A DNA stretch of 64,000 nucleotides from Oceanihabitans iliipiscarium (GCF_042686125.1 NZ_JBHUOV010000001.1:1054001-1118000); one strand, 5' to 3'. Shown: positions 17,453-26,742, numbered from the stretch's first letter. Program-made: numbers and translations. The notes: generated by a model not told the origin, from the letters alone.

Positions 17453-18807
17453 TGAATCTTAATCATATACATAACATTTATTTTATTGGTATTGGTGGTA
17501 TTGGTATGAGTGCACTTGCTCGCTATTTCCATGCTAATCATAAGCAAGTTGCTGGATATGATAAAACATCAACTGAAATTACTGATAGTTTGATTGATTT
17601 AGGGATTCATGTACATTTTGAAGATTCAATAGCAAATGTAGATGATTCATATTTAAATTATGAGACTACCTTAGTGGTGTACACACCTGCTATTCCTAAA
17701 GATCATAAGGAATTAACTTATTTTAAAAATAACAAAAACTTTACGGTTTTAAAACGCTCAGAAGTCCTCGGATTAATTACAGAACACACCTTTTGTTTAG
17801 CTGTTGCAGGAACACATGGTAAAACCACTACAACTAGTATTTTAGGGCATTTATTATATGAATGTGATGTTAAATTGACTGCTTTTTTAGGCGGATTAAG
17901 CGAAAATTATAATTCTAATCTTATTATAAATGGTACAGATGTTTCTGTGGTTGAAGCAGATGAATTTGATCGCTCCTTTTTAACCTTGTCTCCAAATCTA
18001 GCATGTATTACTTCAATGGATGCAGATCATTTAGATATTTATGGTGATGCTTCAGAACTCCTTAAATCATTTGAAGATTTTTCAAAAAAAATAAAACCTA
18101 AAGGTAAATTATTTATTAGAAATGGTTTGCCTCTAAAGGGAATAACATACGGAATAGAAGATGATTCAGACTATTCTGCTCAAAACATAAAAATAATAAA
18201 TGGTGCTTATGTTTTTGATGTGAAAACACCAAAAACAACACTAGAAAGAGTTTTATTTAACCTACCTGGTAGACATAATTTGTCGAATGCTATAATAGCC
18301 TTGGCGATGGCTGTAGAATATGGCTGCCCTCAACCGCAGCTCGTCAAGGCATTAGCATCTTATAAAGGTGTGAAACGCAGATTCACCTATCAAATTAAAA
18401 CTAAAGATTTAGTTTTTATAGACGATTATGCGCATCATCCAGAAGAGATTAATGCAGTACACCAAGCAATTCGTGAAATGTATCCAAATCAAAAAGTACT
18501 TGCTGTCTTTCAACCCCATTTGTATTCAAGAACTCAAGATTTTGTAGATGATTTTGCAAAAAGTTTGTCTCAATTTGATGAAATCTTATTGCTTGATATT
18601 TATCCAGCTAGAGAATTACCTATCAAAGGCGTGACTTCAGATTGGTTAATGCAAAAAATAAATAATAAAAACAAACAACTTATTAGTAAACAAGAAATCG
18701 TTTCTAAGATAAAAGAAAGTCGAGCACAAATAATTTTAACTATTGGTGCTGGAGATATTGGAGAAGAAGTTAAACATATTAAAAAAGCATTAAGCCTTGC
18801 GAGTTAA
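17452..18807 (+). CDS. murC: UDP-MurNAc:L-alanine ligase
   Basis: MurC adds the first amino acid, L-alanine, to UDP-MurNAc. This 451-residue protein starts with the dinucleotide-like GIGGIGMSALA (about 13-23), has the ATP loop VAGTHGKTTT near 121-130 and ends with the DDYAHHPEEI and FQPHLYSRT motifs typical of MurC. No murC-ddl fusion is present. The 3' end overlaps ftsQ by 11 bp. Confidence 0.96.
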   Translation: MNLNHIHNIYFIGIGGIGMSALARYFHANHKQVAGYDKTSTEITDSLIDLGIHVHFEDSIANVDDSYLNYETTLVVYTPAIPKDHKELTYFKNNKNFTVLKRSEVLGLITEHTFCLAVAGTHGKTTTTSILGHLLYECDVKLTAFLGGLSENYNSNLIINGTDVSVVEADEFDRSFLTLSPNLACITSMDADHLDIYGDASELLKSFEDFSKKIKPKGKLFIRNGLPLKGITYGIEDDSDYSAQNIKIINGAYVFDVKTPKTTLERVLFNLPGRHNLSNAIIALAMAVEYGCPQPQLVKALASYKGVKRRFTYQIKTKDLVFIDDYAHHPEEINAVHQAIREMYPNQKVLAVFQPHLYSRTQDFVDDFAKSLSQFDEILLLDIYPARELPIKGVTSDWLMQKINNKNKQLISKQEIVSKIKESRAQIILTIGAGDIGEEVKHIKKALSLAS

Positions 18808-19516
18808 TTGGAACTACATAAAAATGGTAATTCTACTAGTGTTAGTAGTGTTTTTATATGCTTTTTCATCATTGAAAAATGAAGTTAGATTGGTTTCTGA
18901 ACCTCATGTTCAATTTCTGGGAGATAACAACTTATTTATCACTCATGAGACTGTTAGTAAATTGTTAATACAAAATCAACAAGGGATTAAAAAGGCGTCT
19001 AAAGAAATTTTAGATTTGAACCAATTGGAATCTGCCCTGAATTCTAACCCAATGATAAAATCAGCAGAAGTCTCTATCGCAGTAAACGGAGTACTTAAGG
19101 CTGATATTATACAGAAAAAACCTATTGCAAGAGTAAGTACTAATGCATCTTATTATATCGATGATGAAGGTCGTTATATGCCGTTATCATCTAATTTTTC
19201 GGCAAGAGTACCATTAATTACTGGTTCTGTAAATAAGGAAGCGCTTTCTAATGTGTTTCAAATTGCACAGAAAGTATATAATGATGAATTTTTAAAAAAG
19301 TATGTCATAGAAATTCATCAAAACGATGATAATAGTATTGATTTAAAATTAAGACAGTCACCATTTACAGTGCATTTAGGACGTTTAAATCAATTAGAAA
19401 AAAAAATAAATAACCTAAAGGTATTTTACCAAAAGGCATTAAAAGAAAAGACACTTAATAAGTATAGTAAAGTTAATTTACAGTTTGATAACCAAGTAGT
19501 GTGCACCAAAGCGTAA
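18797..19516 (+). CDS. ftsQ: Cell division protein FtsQ
   Basis: This 239-residue protein has one membrane segment (about 8-26) and a periplasmic part with a POTRA-like region (about 40-115) ending in the conserved VSIAVNGVLKADIIQKKPIAR-type strand, then a beta domain. FtsQ links early and late divisome proteins. The start is TTG at 18797 inside murC; the alternative ATG at 18824 would remove the charged N-terminus before the membrane segment. It lies 3 bp before ftsA. Confidence 0.9.
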   Translation: MRVNWNYIKMVILLVLVVFLYAFSSLKNEVRLVSEPHVQFLGDNNLFITHETVSKLLIQNQQGIKKASKEILDLNQLESALNSNPMIKSAEVSIAVNGVLKADIIQKKPIARVSTNASYYIDDEGRYMPLSSNFSARVPLITGSVNKEALSNVFQIAQKVYNDEFLKKYVIEIHQNDDNSIDLKLRQSPFTVHLGRLNQLEKKINNLKVFYQKALKEKTLNKYSKVNLQFDNQVVCTKA

Positions 19517-19519
19517 ACT

Positions 19520-20845
19520 ATGGAAAATAATATAGCAGTAGGATTAGATATCGGAACCACAAAAATTGTGGCTATGATTGGTCGTAAAAATGAATATGGA
19601 AAGGTTGAAATTTTAGGCATTGGAAAGTCTAAAAGCCTTGGTGTTCATCGTGGTGTAGTAAATAATATTACACAAACTATTCAGTCTATTCAATTAGCTG
19701 TTCAGGAGGCAGAAGCTTCTGCTACAACAAAAATTGAAGGCGTAACAGTTGGAATTGCTGGTCAACATATTCGAAGCCTACAACATAGTGATTATATCAC
19801 AAGAGCAAATTCTGATTTGGTTATTGATGAAGAAGATATTGAACGTTTAATTAACCAAGTGCATAAATTAGTAATGCTTCCAGGAGAAGAAATTATTCAT
19901 GTATTACCTCAGGAATATAAAGTTGATGGTCAAGCTGAAATAAAAGAACCTATTGGAATGTATGGCGGAAGACTTGAAGCAAATTTTCATGTAGTGGTTG
20001 GGCAAGTGTCATCCATTAGAAATATAGGAAGATGTGTAAAAAGTGCTGGGCTAAACCTTGAAGGAATAACACTAGAGCCTTTAGCATCATCAAATGCAGT
20101 TTTAAGTCAAGAAGAAAAAGAAGCAGGTGTCGCTTTAATTGACATTGGTGGTGGAACGACGGATTTAGCCATTTTTAGAGATGGTATTATTCGTCATACT
20201 GCAGTCATTCCGTTTGGAGGAAATGTGATTACCGAAGACATAAAAGAAGGTTGTTCTATTATCGAAAAGCAAGCCGAACTTTTAAAAATAAAATTTGGAT
20301 CTGCATGGCCAGGAGAAAATAAAGACAATGAAATTGTTTCTATTCCTGGACTTAGAGGAAGAGAACCCAAAGAGATCACATTAAAAAATCTTTCAAAAAT
20401 CATTCATGCTCGTGTAGTAGAAATTATAGAGCAGGTGTATGTAGAGATTAAAAATTATGGTCATGAAGAACAAAAAAAGAAATTAATTGCAGGAATTGTT
20501 TTAACAGGAGGAGGAGCTCAGTTAAAACATTTAAAACAATTAGTAGAATATATAACAGGAATGGATACCAGAGTTGGTTTCCCTAACGAACACCTCGCAG
20601 GAGATAGTGATGATGAAATTACAAGTCCTCTTTTTGCAACTGCTGTAGGATTAGTTATGGATGGCCTAAAACGCAATGAAAGAAAAAAAGCAGATACTGT
20701 TTTTGAAGAAGTAAATGTTGAAGATGAAGCTTTAGAAACAGAAGAAGAGGTGGTAGCCAATACTAAACAAACAGTAAAAGAAAGACGTTCGTTTTTAGAT
20801 AAACTAACAGAACGTGTTAAAGATTTTTTAGATAACGCAGAGTAA
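19520..20845 (+). CDS. ftsA: Cell division protein FtsA
   Basis: FtsA is the actin-like protein that tethers FtsZ to the membrane. The 441-residue sequence has the ATPase motifs GLDIGTTKIVAMIG (8-21), ALIDIGGGTTDLA near 204 and GIVLTGGGAQLKHL near 325. A charged linker (about 395-425) leads to a C-terminal amphipathic helix (SFLDKLTERVKDFLDN), the expected membrane anchor. It precedes ftsZ by 24 bp. Confidence 0.97.
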   Translation: MENNIAVGLDIGTTKIVAMIGRKNEYGKVEILGIGKSKSLGVHRGVVNNITQTIQSIQLAVQEAEASATTKIEGVTVGIAGQHIRSLQHSDYITRANSDLVIDEEDIERLINQVHKLVMLPGEEIIHVLPQEYKVDGQAEIKEPIGMYGGRLEANFHVVVGQVSSIRNIGRCVKSAGLNLEGITLEPLASSNAVLSQEEKEAGVALIDIGGGTTDLAIFRDGIIRHTAVIPFGGNVITEDIKEGCSIIEKQAELLKIKFGSAWPGENKDNEIVSIPGLRGREPKEITLKNLSKIIHARVVEIIEQVYVEIKNYGHEEQKKKLIAGIVLTGGGAQLKHLKQLVEYITGMDTRVGFPNEHLAGDSDDEITSPLFATAVGLVMDGLKRNERKKADTVFEEVNVEDEALETEEEVVANTKQTVKERRSFLDKLTERVKDFLDNAE

Positions 20846-20869
20846 TTTAGAACAAGAAAAATAGAATTT

Positions 20870-22861
20870 ATGAGCAGCAACAAAGAATTCGAAACCAATA
20901 TTGCATTTGATTTGCCAAAGAACCAATCAAACGTCATTAAAGTTATTGGTGTTGGTGGTGGTGGTAGTAACGCTATCAATCACATGTTCCAACAAGGTAT
21001 TAAAGGTGTAGATTTTGTTATTTGTAATACAGATGCACAAGCACTACAAAATAGTGGTGTGCCAAATAAAATCCAACTCGGACTTAGCCTTACGGAAGGT
21101 TTAGGAGCAGGTGCTAATCCAGAAGTGGGAGAGCAATCTGCTATAGAGAGTTTTGAGGACCTTCAACGTATGTTAGATACTAATACTAAAATGATTTTTA
21201 TCACTGCAGGAATGGGCGGAGGTACGGGAACTGGAGCAGCACCTATTATTGCTAAAATGGCTAAAGATTTAGATATTTTAACAGTGGGTATTGTAACAAT
21301 GCCTTTTCAATTCGAAGGAAAAATGCGTAATGAACAAGCGCAAATAGGTATTGAAAATTTACGTAATGTCGTCGATTCATTAATTGTAATTAATAATAAT
21401 AAACTTCGCGAGGTTTATGGAAATTTAGGCTTTAAAGCTGGGTTTTCTAAAGCAGATGAAGTACTATCGACTGCTGCTCGTGGTATTGCTGAAGTTATTA
21501 CACATCATTATACTCAAAATATAGATTTACGTGATGCTAAAACAGTATTAAGTAGTAGTGGTACTGCAATTATGGGATCAGGAAGTTCTTCTGGTCAAAA
21601 TCGTGCCCATGAAGCCATTCGTAAAGCTTTAGATTCACCATTGCTTAATGATAATAAAATTATTGGTGCTAAAAATGTGTTATTACTTATTGTTTCTGGT
21701 TCACAAGAGATTACCATCGATGAGATAGGAGAAATCAATGACCATATTCAAAATGAAGCAGGTCATGGTGCTAATATTATTATGGGTGTTGGTGAAGATG
21801 AATCTTTAGACGAGTCTATTGCTGTAACAATTATTGCAACTGGATTTGATATTGAACAGCAAGATGAAATATCAAATACAGAAACTAAAAAAGTAGTCCA
21901 CTCTTTAGAAGAAGAGCAAACCTTAGAGCAAGATTTGACTAAGAAAGAAACGAATCCTGTTATCATTACACCAAATATTGAGTTAGAGACTAAACAAGAA
22001 CAACCTATTGTTAAACATACTTTAGATTTGGATGAAGTAGATGAGTTTGAAGCCCCAAAAAACGAGGCTTTAAATCACACAAATCTTATTCCAACGACAG
22101 AAATAATTAGAGATATAAATGTAGTTTATGAAGAGGTTATAGGCGCAACTCCAATCCAAGAAGAATGTATTCAAGATCAAGTTGAAGACGATGATTTTGT
22201 AATTACAGAGGTCGCTCCAGTACAAGATGAAACTCATGATTTTGAAGATGAAGAAGAACAACAAATTACATTAACCTTTGATATGCCTTTAAGCATAAAT
22301 GAGCCTGTTGTTGATGAAGTTATTGAAGATAAAGTTGTGCATGATTTAGATCAAGATGACATAAAAAAAATGCCTGTAAAAGACTTTATTGAGTTAATAA
22401 CGGTTACAGAAACTAATGAAAAAGGAGAAACGCGTTACGCCCTTGATGATTATTTAGAGTTTGAATCTTCTATCAATGAACCTAAAAAAACACCAGTAAC
22501 TGAGGTTTTAGATAAAGAACTAGATCAAGAAGTTGTTTTTGAAAAGCAAATTATAGAATCAAATACTACTGAAGAAAAAGTTGAAGAAATTGATCCTATG
22601 AATAGCCCAATTTCTGACTTACTTAAAGAAAGAGCAGAAGAACGCAGACGTAAAATGAAAGACTTTAACTATAAATTCAATAATGCAAAAATTGATGATA
22701 TAGAAAAAATCCCTGCGTATAAGCGTCAAGGCGTATATTTAGATGACGCACAACACTCATCTGAAGATACAAGTATTTCTACTACAAGTTTAAGTACAGA
22801 TGAAAACGATGACATACAATTAAGAAGTAACAATTCGTTTTTACACGATAATGTAGATTAG
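20870..22861 (+). CDS. ftsZ: Cell division GTPase FtsZ with long acidic linker
   Basis: FtsZ forms the Z ring. The core (about 1-330) has GVGGGGSNA (24-32) and the tubulin signature GGGTGTGAAP (about 117-126). E. coli FtsZ has 383 residues; this one has 663. The excess is an acidic, probably disordered linker (about 335-600, rich in Glu, Asp, Thr). The conserved C-terminal peptide for partner binding appears as EKIPAYKRQGVYL near 611-623, followed by about 40 further Ser/Asp/Asn-rich residues, so it is not terminal. It is the last gene of the cluster and is followed by an intrinsic terminator. Confidence 0.97.
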   Translation: MSSNKEFETNIAFDLPKNQSNVIKVIGVGGGGSNAINHMFQQGIKGVDFVICNTDAQALQNSGVPNKIQLGLSLTEGLGAGANPEVGEQSAIESFEDLQRMLDTNTKMIFITAGMGGGTGTGAAPIIAKMAKDLDILTVGIVTMPFQFEGKMRNEQAQIGIENLRNVVDSLIVINNNKLREVYGNLGFKAGFSKADEVLSTAARGIAEVITHHYTQNIDLRDAKTVLSSSGTAIMGSGSSSGQNRAHEAIRKALDSPLLNDNKIIGAKNVLLLIVSGSQEITIDEIGEINDHIQNEAGHGANIIMGVGEDESLDESIAVTIIATGFDIEQQDEISNTETKKVVHSLEEEQTLEQDLTKKETNPVIITPNIELETKQEQPIVKHTLDLDEVDEFEAPKNEALNHTNLIPTTEIIRDINVVYEEVIGATPIQEECIQDQVEDDDFVITEVAPVQDETHDFEDEEEQQITLTFDMPLSINEPVVDEVIEDKVVHDLDQDDIKKMPVKDFIELITVTETNEKGETRYALDDYLEFESSINEPKKTPVTEVLDKELDQEVVFEKQIIESNTTEEKVEEIDPMNSPISDLLKERAEERRRKMKDFNYKFNNAKIDDIEKIPAYKRQGVYLDDAQHSSEDTSISTTSLSTDENDDIQLRSNNSFLHDNVD

Positions 22862-22890
22862 TAAGTTAAGTTTAGTGTTTAGCTTCGACT

Positions 22891-22927
22891 AACCCGAGGA
22901 ATTCCCCAAATTTTCTTCGGGTTTTTT
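22891..22927 (+). terminator. Intrinsic terminator after ftsZ
   Basis: AACCCGA (22891-22897) pairs with TCGGGTT (22917-22923), followed by a T run to 22927. It lies 30 bp after the ftsZ stop and closes the dcw transcript. Confidence 0.8.
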
Positions 22928-23016
22928 ATGCGCTTTACTGAAGCTTAAACACTCCGCGAGATACTAGAATCTTAAATTTCTTAGTATCTTCGCTTTTTAT
23001 CAATAAAGAAAGTATT

Positions 23017-23466
23017 ATGAGTTTACAACAAGATATTATGACAGCAATGAAAGCTGCCATGAAAATTAAAGATCAAACAGCTTTATCTGCTTTACGTGCT
23101 GTAAAGTCAGAAATATTATTAGCTCAAACAGAAACAGGATCAAAAGAAGAAATTACGGAAGAGCAAGAAATAAAAATATTATCTAAATTAGTAAAGCAAA
23201 GAAAAGATAGCGCAGCTATTTTTACAGAGCAAAATAGAAACGATTTAGCTGAACCTGAATTAGCCCAAGCTGAGGTGATTAGCCAATTTTTACCTGCACA
23301 ATTAAGCGAAACTGAAATAGAAAAAGTTGTTGTTGATGCGATTGCAACTTTAGGTGCTGATGGAATGAAAGATATGGGCAAAGTCATGGGAATGGTCAAT
23401 CAAAAATTAGCAGGTCAGGCTGATGGTAAGACCATTTCTACTATTGTGAAAGCTAAACTGTCTTAA
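23017..23466 (+). CDS. GatB/YqeY domain protein
   Basis: A 149-residue YqeY-type protein, related to the C-terminal tRNA-binding domain of GatB. The N-terminus MSLQQDIMTAMKAAMKIKDQTALSALRAVKSE and the C-terminal GKVMGMVNQKLAGQADGKTIS pattern are typical. The molecular function is not established; family members are thought to bind tRNA or act in amidotransferase-linked steps. It sits just downstream of the dcw terminator and 10 bp before tRNA-Arg. In Bacteroidota it often follows ftsZ (from memory). Confidence 0.92.
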   Translation: MSLQQDIMTAMKAAMKIKDQTALSALRAVKSEILLAQTETGSKEEITEEQEIKILSKLVKQRKDSAAIFTEQNRNDLAEPELAQAEVISQFLPAQLSETEIEKVVVDAIATLGADGMKDMGKVMGMVNQKLAGQADGKTISTIVKAKLS

Positions 23467-23476
23467 GCTTTTATTT

Positions 23477-23550
23477 GGCTGCGTAGCTCAATTGGATAGA
23501 GCACTGGATTTCGGCTCCAGCGGTTGTAGGTTCGACTCCTATCGCAGTCA
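23477..23550 (+). tRNA. tRNA-Arg, anticodon TCG
   Basis: A 74-nt cloverleaf. The acceptor stem GGCTGCG pairs with CGCAGTC (one G-T pair), discriminator A at 23550. The anticodon arm CTGGA-TTTCGGC-TCCAG places TCG at 34-36, reading CGA arginine codons. The T arm contains GGTTCGACTCC. CCA is not encoded. It stands alone between a yqeY-like gene and an MtfA-like gene. Confidence 0.95.
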
Positions 23551-23562
23551 CTAATACTATAC

Positions 23563-24444
23563 ATGAACCACGTGTTATTGTCTTTTATAGAAGAACAAGA
23601 TCCGCCTTTAATTTTTAAAGTTGTTTTAGCGATTTTAATAGCAGCTACACTTTTTCTTTTTCTTTTTGTTCTTACTCGTGGCATTTTTAATTTTTTAGAA
23701 ATGGCTTATGTTGAGTTTTTTAAAAAAAAGCTATTCTTTAATCATGTCTATGTTAAAAGAAAAAAGCTTCCCGAAGACTATAGGCTTATATTAAGGCAAG
23801 AATTTTCTTTCTATAATCGACTAACAGATTTAGAAAAAAAGAATTTTGAACACAGACTTAACCACTATTTGAAAAGTTGGGAGTTTATAGGTAAAGAAAT
23901 TGTGGTGACTAATACCATGAAAATACTTATTTCTGCAACCGCCGCAAAACTCACTTTTGGTTTAAGAGATTATAAAATTAGAAGTATTGATAAAATAATA
24001 ATTTACCCCGATGAATATTATTCTACGATTAACAAGGTCATGCATAAAGGGGAATTTAATATGGCATATAATGCTTTAATTTTTTCATGGGAAGACTTTA
24101 AAATTGGCTACGACGTTCATAATGATAATTTAAACTTAGGTGTTCATGAATGTATCCATGCTATGCATTTTACTTTTTTAAAATCTAGAAGGCATAGTAC
24201 AAGCGCAGCAGTGTTCTTAGAGTCGTTTCAGGAACTAACGGTTTTAATTGATGAAAACATTTCTTTGAAACAAAAATTAATAAATTCTGATTACATTAGA
24301 GATTATGCTTTTGAAAACCAATTCGAATTCATTTCTGTGCTTGTCGAAAATTTCATAGAAACACCTGTAGAATTTCGCTCCCATTTTCCTAAAATTTACT
24401 CTAAAGTCAAACAAATGCTTAACTTTAATTTTGCAGGTTATTAA
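23563..24444 (+). CDS. Zinc peptidase of the MtfA (M90) type
   Basis: This 293-residue protein has an N-terminal membrane segment (about 15-40) and a zinc-peptidase domain with HECIH at 195-199, fitting HExxH, and a downstream E220 or E224 as candidate third ligand (LESFQELTV). The surrounding NLGVHECIHAMHF and AYNALIFSWEDF stretches resemble E. coli MtfA, a peptidase linked there to glucose uptake control through Mlc. No Mlc/PTS genes are nearby, so that role should not be transferred. Membrane anchoring differs from soluble MtfA. Confidence 0.82.
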   Translation: MNHVLLSFIEEQDPPLIFKVVLAILIAATLFLFLFVLTRGIFNFLEMAYVEFFKKKLFFNHVYVKRKKLPEDYRLILRQEFSFYNRLTDLEKKNFEHRLNHYLKSWEFIGKEIVVTNTMKILISATAAKLTFGLRDYKIRSIDKIIIYPDEYYSTINKVMHKGEFNMAYNALIFSWEDFKIGYDVHNDNLNLGVHECIHAMHFTFLKSRRHSTSAAVFLESFQELTVLIDENISLKQKLINSDYIRDYAFENQFEFISVLVENFIETPVEFRSHFPKIYSKVKQMLNFNFAGY

Positions 24445-24482
24445 AATGGTTTTACTACTTTTAATGAATAATACTATATATC

Positions 24483-24908
24483 ATGAAATTTAAAACAACA
24501 TTTATCATCTTACTAACGTGCCTAGGAATGCAGTTTTCTTATGGACAAACAGAACACGAAAAAATTACAAAAACCTTAATGGATTATATTGAAGGTACAG
24601 CTAATGGAGAACCCGATAGAGTAAGACGAGCGTTTCATAAAGATTTAAACTTATACACAATTGCGAATGATAGTGTTAAGGTATGGTATGGTCAAAATTA
24701 TATTAATGGTATAAAGGAAGGCAACAAGAGTAATCGTATTGGTAGAATTGTATCTATAGATATAGAAAATGATGCAGCTTCTGCAAAAATTGAAATTTTA
24801 ATGCCAAGTAGAAAACGAAAATACACCGATTACCTTCTACTCTTAAAATACCAAGGGCAATGGAAAATTATTCATAAGTCTTATACTTATGTGCAATATC
24901 CAGAATAA
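24483..24908 (+). CDS. Secreted NTF2-like (lumazine-binding-like) protein
   Basis: A 141-residue protein with a clear signal peptide (residues 1-21, cleavage after SYG). The rest fits the NTF2-like cone fold of the Lumazine_bd_2 group: an N-terminal helix pair (EKITKTLMDYIEGTANGEPDRVRRAFH) and paired C-terminal strands ending WKIIHKSYTYV. Such domains often bind small molecules, but no catalytic residues can be assigned. It is a periplasmic protein of unknown role. Confidence 0.75.
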   Translation: MKFKTTFIILLTCLGMQFSYGQTEHEKITKTLMDYIEGTANGEPDRVRRAFHKDLNLYTIANDSVKVWYGQNYINGIKEGNKSNRIGRIVSIDIENDAASAKIEILMPSRKRKYTDYLLLLKYQGQWKIIHKSYTYVQYPE

Positions 24909-24927
24909 ATAAGATGATAAAAAACGA

Positions 24928-25590
24928 TTATGAATTAGCAAGTGCTTTTAAGTCAGCTATCGTTTTCGTTTGATCATTACTTCTAAAAACATGACTTCCA
25001 GCAACAAAAGTATCTGCGCCAGCATCTACTAATTGCTTGATATTTTTATCAGTTACACCACCATCAATTTCTATACGCGTGTCTAAACCACGTTCATCAA
25101 TCATTTTACGTAATTTTCTCACTTTGTCATAAGTGATGGTTTCAAATTTCTGACCACCAAATCCTGGGTTTATAGACATTATTAATACCATAAAGCACTT
25201 TGGTAAAATATCTTCTAAAACAGACACAGGAGTCGTTAAATTAAGCACTACTCCAGCTTTACAGCCAGCATCTTCAATTTGTGTAAGTGTTCTATGTAAA
25301 TGGACTGTAGATTCGTAATGCACTGTAATAATATCTGCACCAACTTTCGCAAATTCTTCTATATAACGTTCTGGCTTTTCAATCATTAAATGCACATCCA
25401 AAGGTTTAGTCGCGTGTTTTTTTATAGCTTGTATGACTGGCATTCCGTAGGAGATGTTAGGCACAAAATGCCCATCCATAACATCAATGTGAAACCAATC
25501 GGCATCACTATTATTAACCATTTCTGTATCACGTTGTAAGTTGCCAAAATCGGCAGCAAGCATAGAAGGTGCAATTAATTTTTCAGCCAT
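24928..25590 (-). CDS. rpe: Ribulose-phosphate 3-epimerase
   Basis: Rpe interconverts ribulose 5-phosphate and xylulose 5-phosphate in the pentose phosphate pathway. The 220-residue TIM-barrel protein carries IAPSMLAADFGNL (about 6-18), the metal ligand motif WFHIDVMDGHFVPN (about 32-45), VHLMIEKPERY, MSINPGFGGQKF near 139 and EIDGGVTDKN near 175. Length and motifs match the family fully. It is transcribed after rpoD, from which it is separated by two hairpins. Confidence 0.96.
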   Translation of the reverse strand: MAEKLIAPSMLAADFGNLQRDTEMVNNSDADWFHIDVMDGHFVPNISYGMPVIQAIKKHATKPLDVHLMIEKPERYIEEFAKVGADIITVHYESTVHLHRTLTQIEDAGCKAGVVLNLTTPVSVLEDILPKCFMVLIMSINPGFGGQKFETITYDKVRKLRKMIDERGLDTRIEIDGGVTDKNIKQLVDAGADTFVAGSHVFRSNDQTKTIADLKALANS

Positions 25591-25676
25591 TGTGAGGAGT
25601 TGTGTTGTTTATACAAAGATAAATAAAAAAAGAAGTTCCATCACTTTGTAACCATAAGATAAGTATAAAAATGAGT

Positions 25677-25703
25677 GAACCCAGAGTAATCAGCTCTGGG
25701 TTC
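25677..25703. terminator. Perfect hairpin between rpe and rpoD
   Basis: GAACCCAGAG (25677-25686) pairs with CTCTGGGTTC (25694-25703) around a 7-nt loop. T-rich sequence follows on either strand but no long T run. It probably supports termination of the rpoD transcript. Confidence 0.5.
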
Positions 25704-25710
25704 TTTCATC

Positions 25711-25742
25711 AATCAAAAAACGAACAGTTATGTGTAACTGTT
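25711..25742 (-). terminator. Intrinsic terminator after rpoD
   Basis: AACAGTTA (25723-25730) pairs with TAACTGTT (25735-25742), and on the minus strand the hairpin is followed directly by CGTTTTTTG. It lies about 40 bp after the rpoD stop. An 18-bp perfect AT palindrome (25762-25779) overlaps the end of the gene. Confidence 0.7.
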
Positions 25743-25778
25743 TGTTGCTGTAAATTTAGTCGTAATTTATATAAATTA

Positions 25779-26642
25779 CTATCCTAAATATGTTTTTAAT
25801 ATTTTACTTCTAGACGTATGTTTTAATCTACGAATCGCTTTTTCTTTAATTTGTCTAACACGCTCTCGAGTTAAATCAAATGTTTCTCCAATTTCTTCTA
25901 AAGTCATAGGATGTTGATTTCCTAAACCAAAGTACAAACGAATCACATCAGCTTCACGAGGTGTTAATGTTTCTAAAGCACGCTCAATCTCAGTACGTAA
26001 AGACTCATGTAATAAGTCCTTATCAGGATTAGGAGACTCTCCAGAATTTAAGACATCGTATAAGTTAGAATCTTCACCTTCAACTAAAGGTGCATCCATA
26101 CTTACGTGACGCCCAGAATTTTTCATAGACTCCTTAACATCGTTAATCGTCATGTCTAATTCTTTAGCAATTTCTTCAGCACTTGGCGGACGCTCATGAG
26201 CTTGCTCTAAAAAGGCGAAGGTTTTATTTATCTTGTTAATAGAACCAATCTTATTTAAAGGCAAACGTACAATTCTAGATTGTTCAGCTAAAGCTTGTAA
26301 AATAGATTGTCTAATCCACCAAACAGCATAAGATATAAATTTAAAACCACGAGTTTCATCAAAACGTTGAGCCGCTTTAATAAGTCCTAAATTACCTTCA
26401 TTAATTAAATCTGGTAAGGTTAATCCTTGATTTTGGTATTGCTTAGCTACAGAAACTACGAAACGTAAATTAGCCTTGGTCAACTTTTCTAAAGCGACTT
26501 GATCACCTGCTTTAATGCGTTGTGCTAATTCTACTTCTTCGTCTGCTGTAATTAAGTCAACTTTTCCTATTTCTTGTAGATATTTATCTAACGAAGCGGT
26601 CTCTCTATTAGTAACCTGCTTGGTAATTTTAAGTTGTCTCAT
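25779..26642 (-). CDS. rpoD: Primary sigma factor RpoD/SigA, short Bacteroidota form
   Basis: This 287-residue sigma-70 factor holds region 1.2 (LDKYLQEIGKVDLITADEE, about 18-36), region 2 with the -10-binding helix DETRGFKFISYAVWWIRQSI (about 94-113), region 3 and region 4 with EEIGETFDLTRERVRQIKEKAIRRL (about 245-270). Region 1.1 and the long non-conserved region of E. coli RpoD are absent, as is normal in this phylum. Its promoter specificity is the TTTG/TAnnTTTG type seen at several places here. An AGGAG sequence lies about 10 nt before the ATG. A structured element (26743-26875) lies about 100 bp upstream. Confidence 0.95.
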   Translation of the reverse strand: MRQLKITKQVTNRETASLDKYLQEIGKVDLITADEEVELAQRIKAGDQVALEKLTKANLRFVVSVAKQYQNQGLTLPDLINEGNLGLIKAAQRFDETRGFKFISYAVWWIRQSILQALAEQSRIVRLPLNKIGSINKINKTFAFLEQAHERPPSAEEIAKELDMTINDVKESMKNSGRHVSMDAPLVEGEDSNLYDVLNSGESPNPDKDLLHESLRTEIERALETLTPREADVIRLYFGLGNQHPMTLEEIGETFDLTRERVRQIKEKAIRRLKHTSRSKILKTYLG

Positions 26643-26742
26643 CTAATGTTCTCCTGTAAAAATTAAGTGTGAATAAAACGTTCTATATAATTATACGTAC
26701 AAAAGACAATAAATGTTACAAAAAGTTTCATTTTATTTTTAT

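Noticed and set aside
20518..20979. 153-codon minus-strand frame across the ftsA-ftsZ junction
   Set aside because: It lies opposite two conserved genes, is rich in Ser and Leu as expected from antisense reading of Glu/Lys codons, and shows no domain.
23463..23684. 73-codon minus-strand frame across tRNA-Arg
   Set aside because: It is antisense to the tRNA and to the N-terminus of the MtfA-like gene.
23563..24444. Direct transfer of the E. coli MtfA role (control of glucose PTS through Mlc)
   Set aside because: No Mlc or PTS genes are seen and the protein has a membrane anchor, so only the peptidase fold is supported.
25762..25779. 18-bp AT-only palindrome at the rpoD stop
   Set aside because: Palindromes of A and T only are expected by chance in such AT-rich DNA; no further support for a site.
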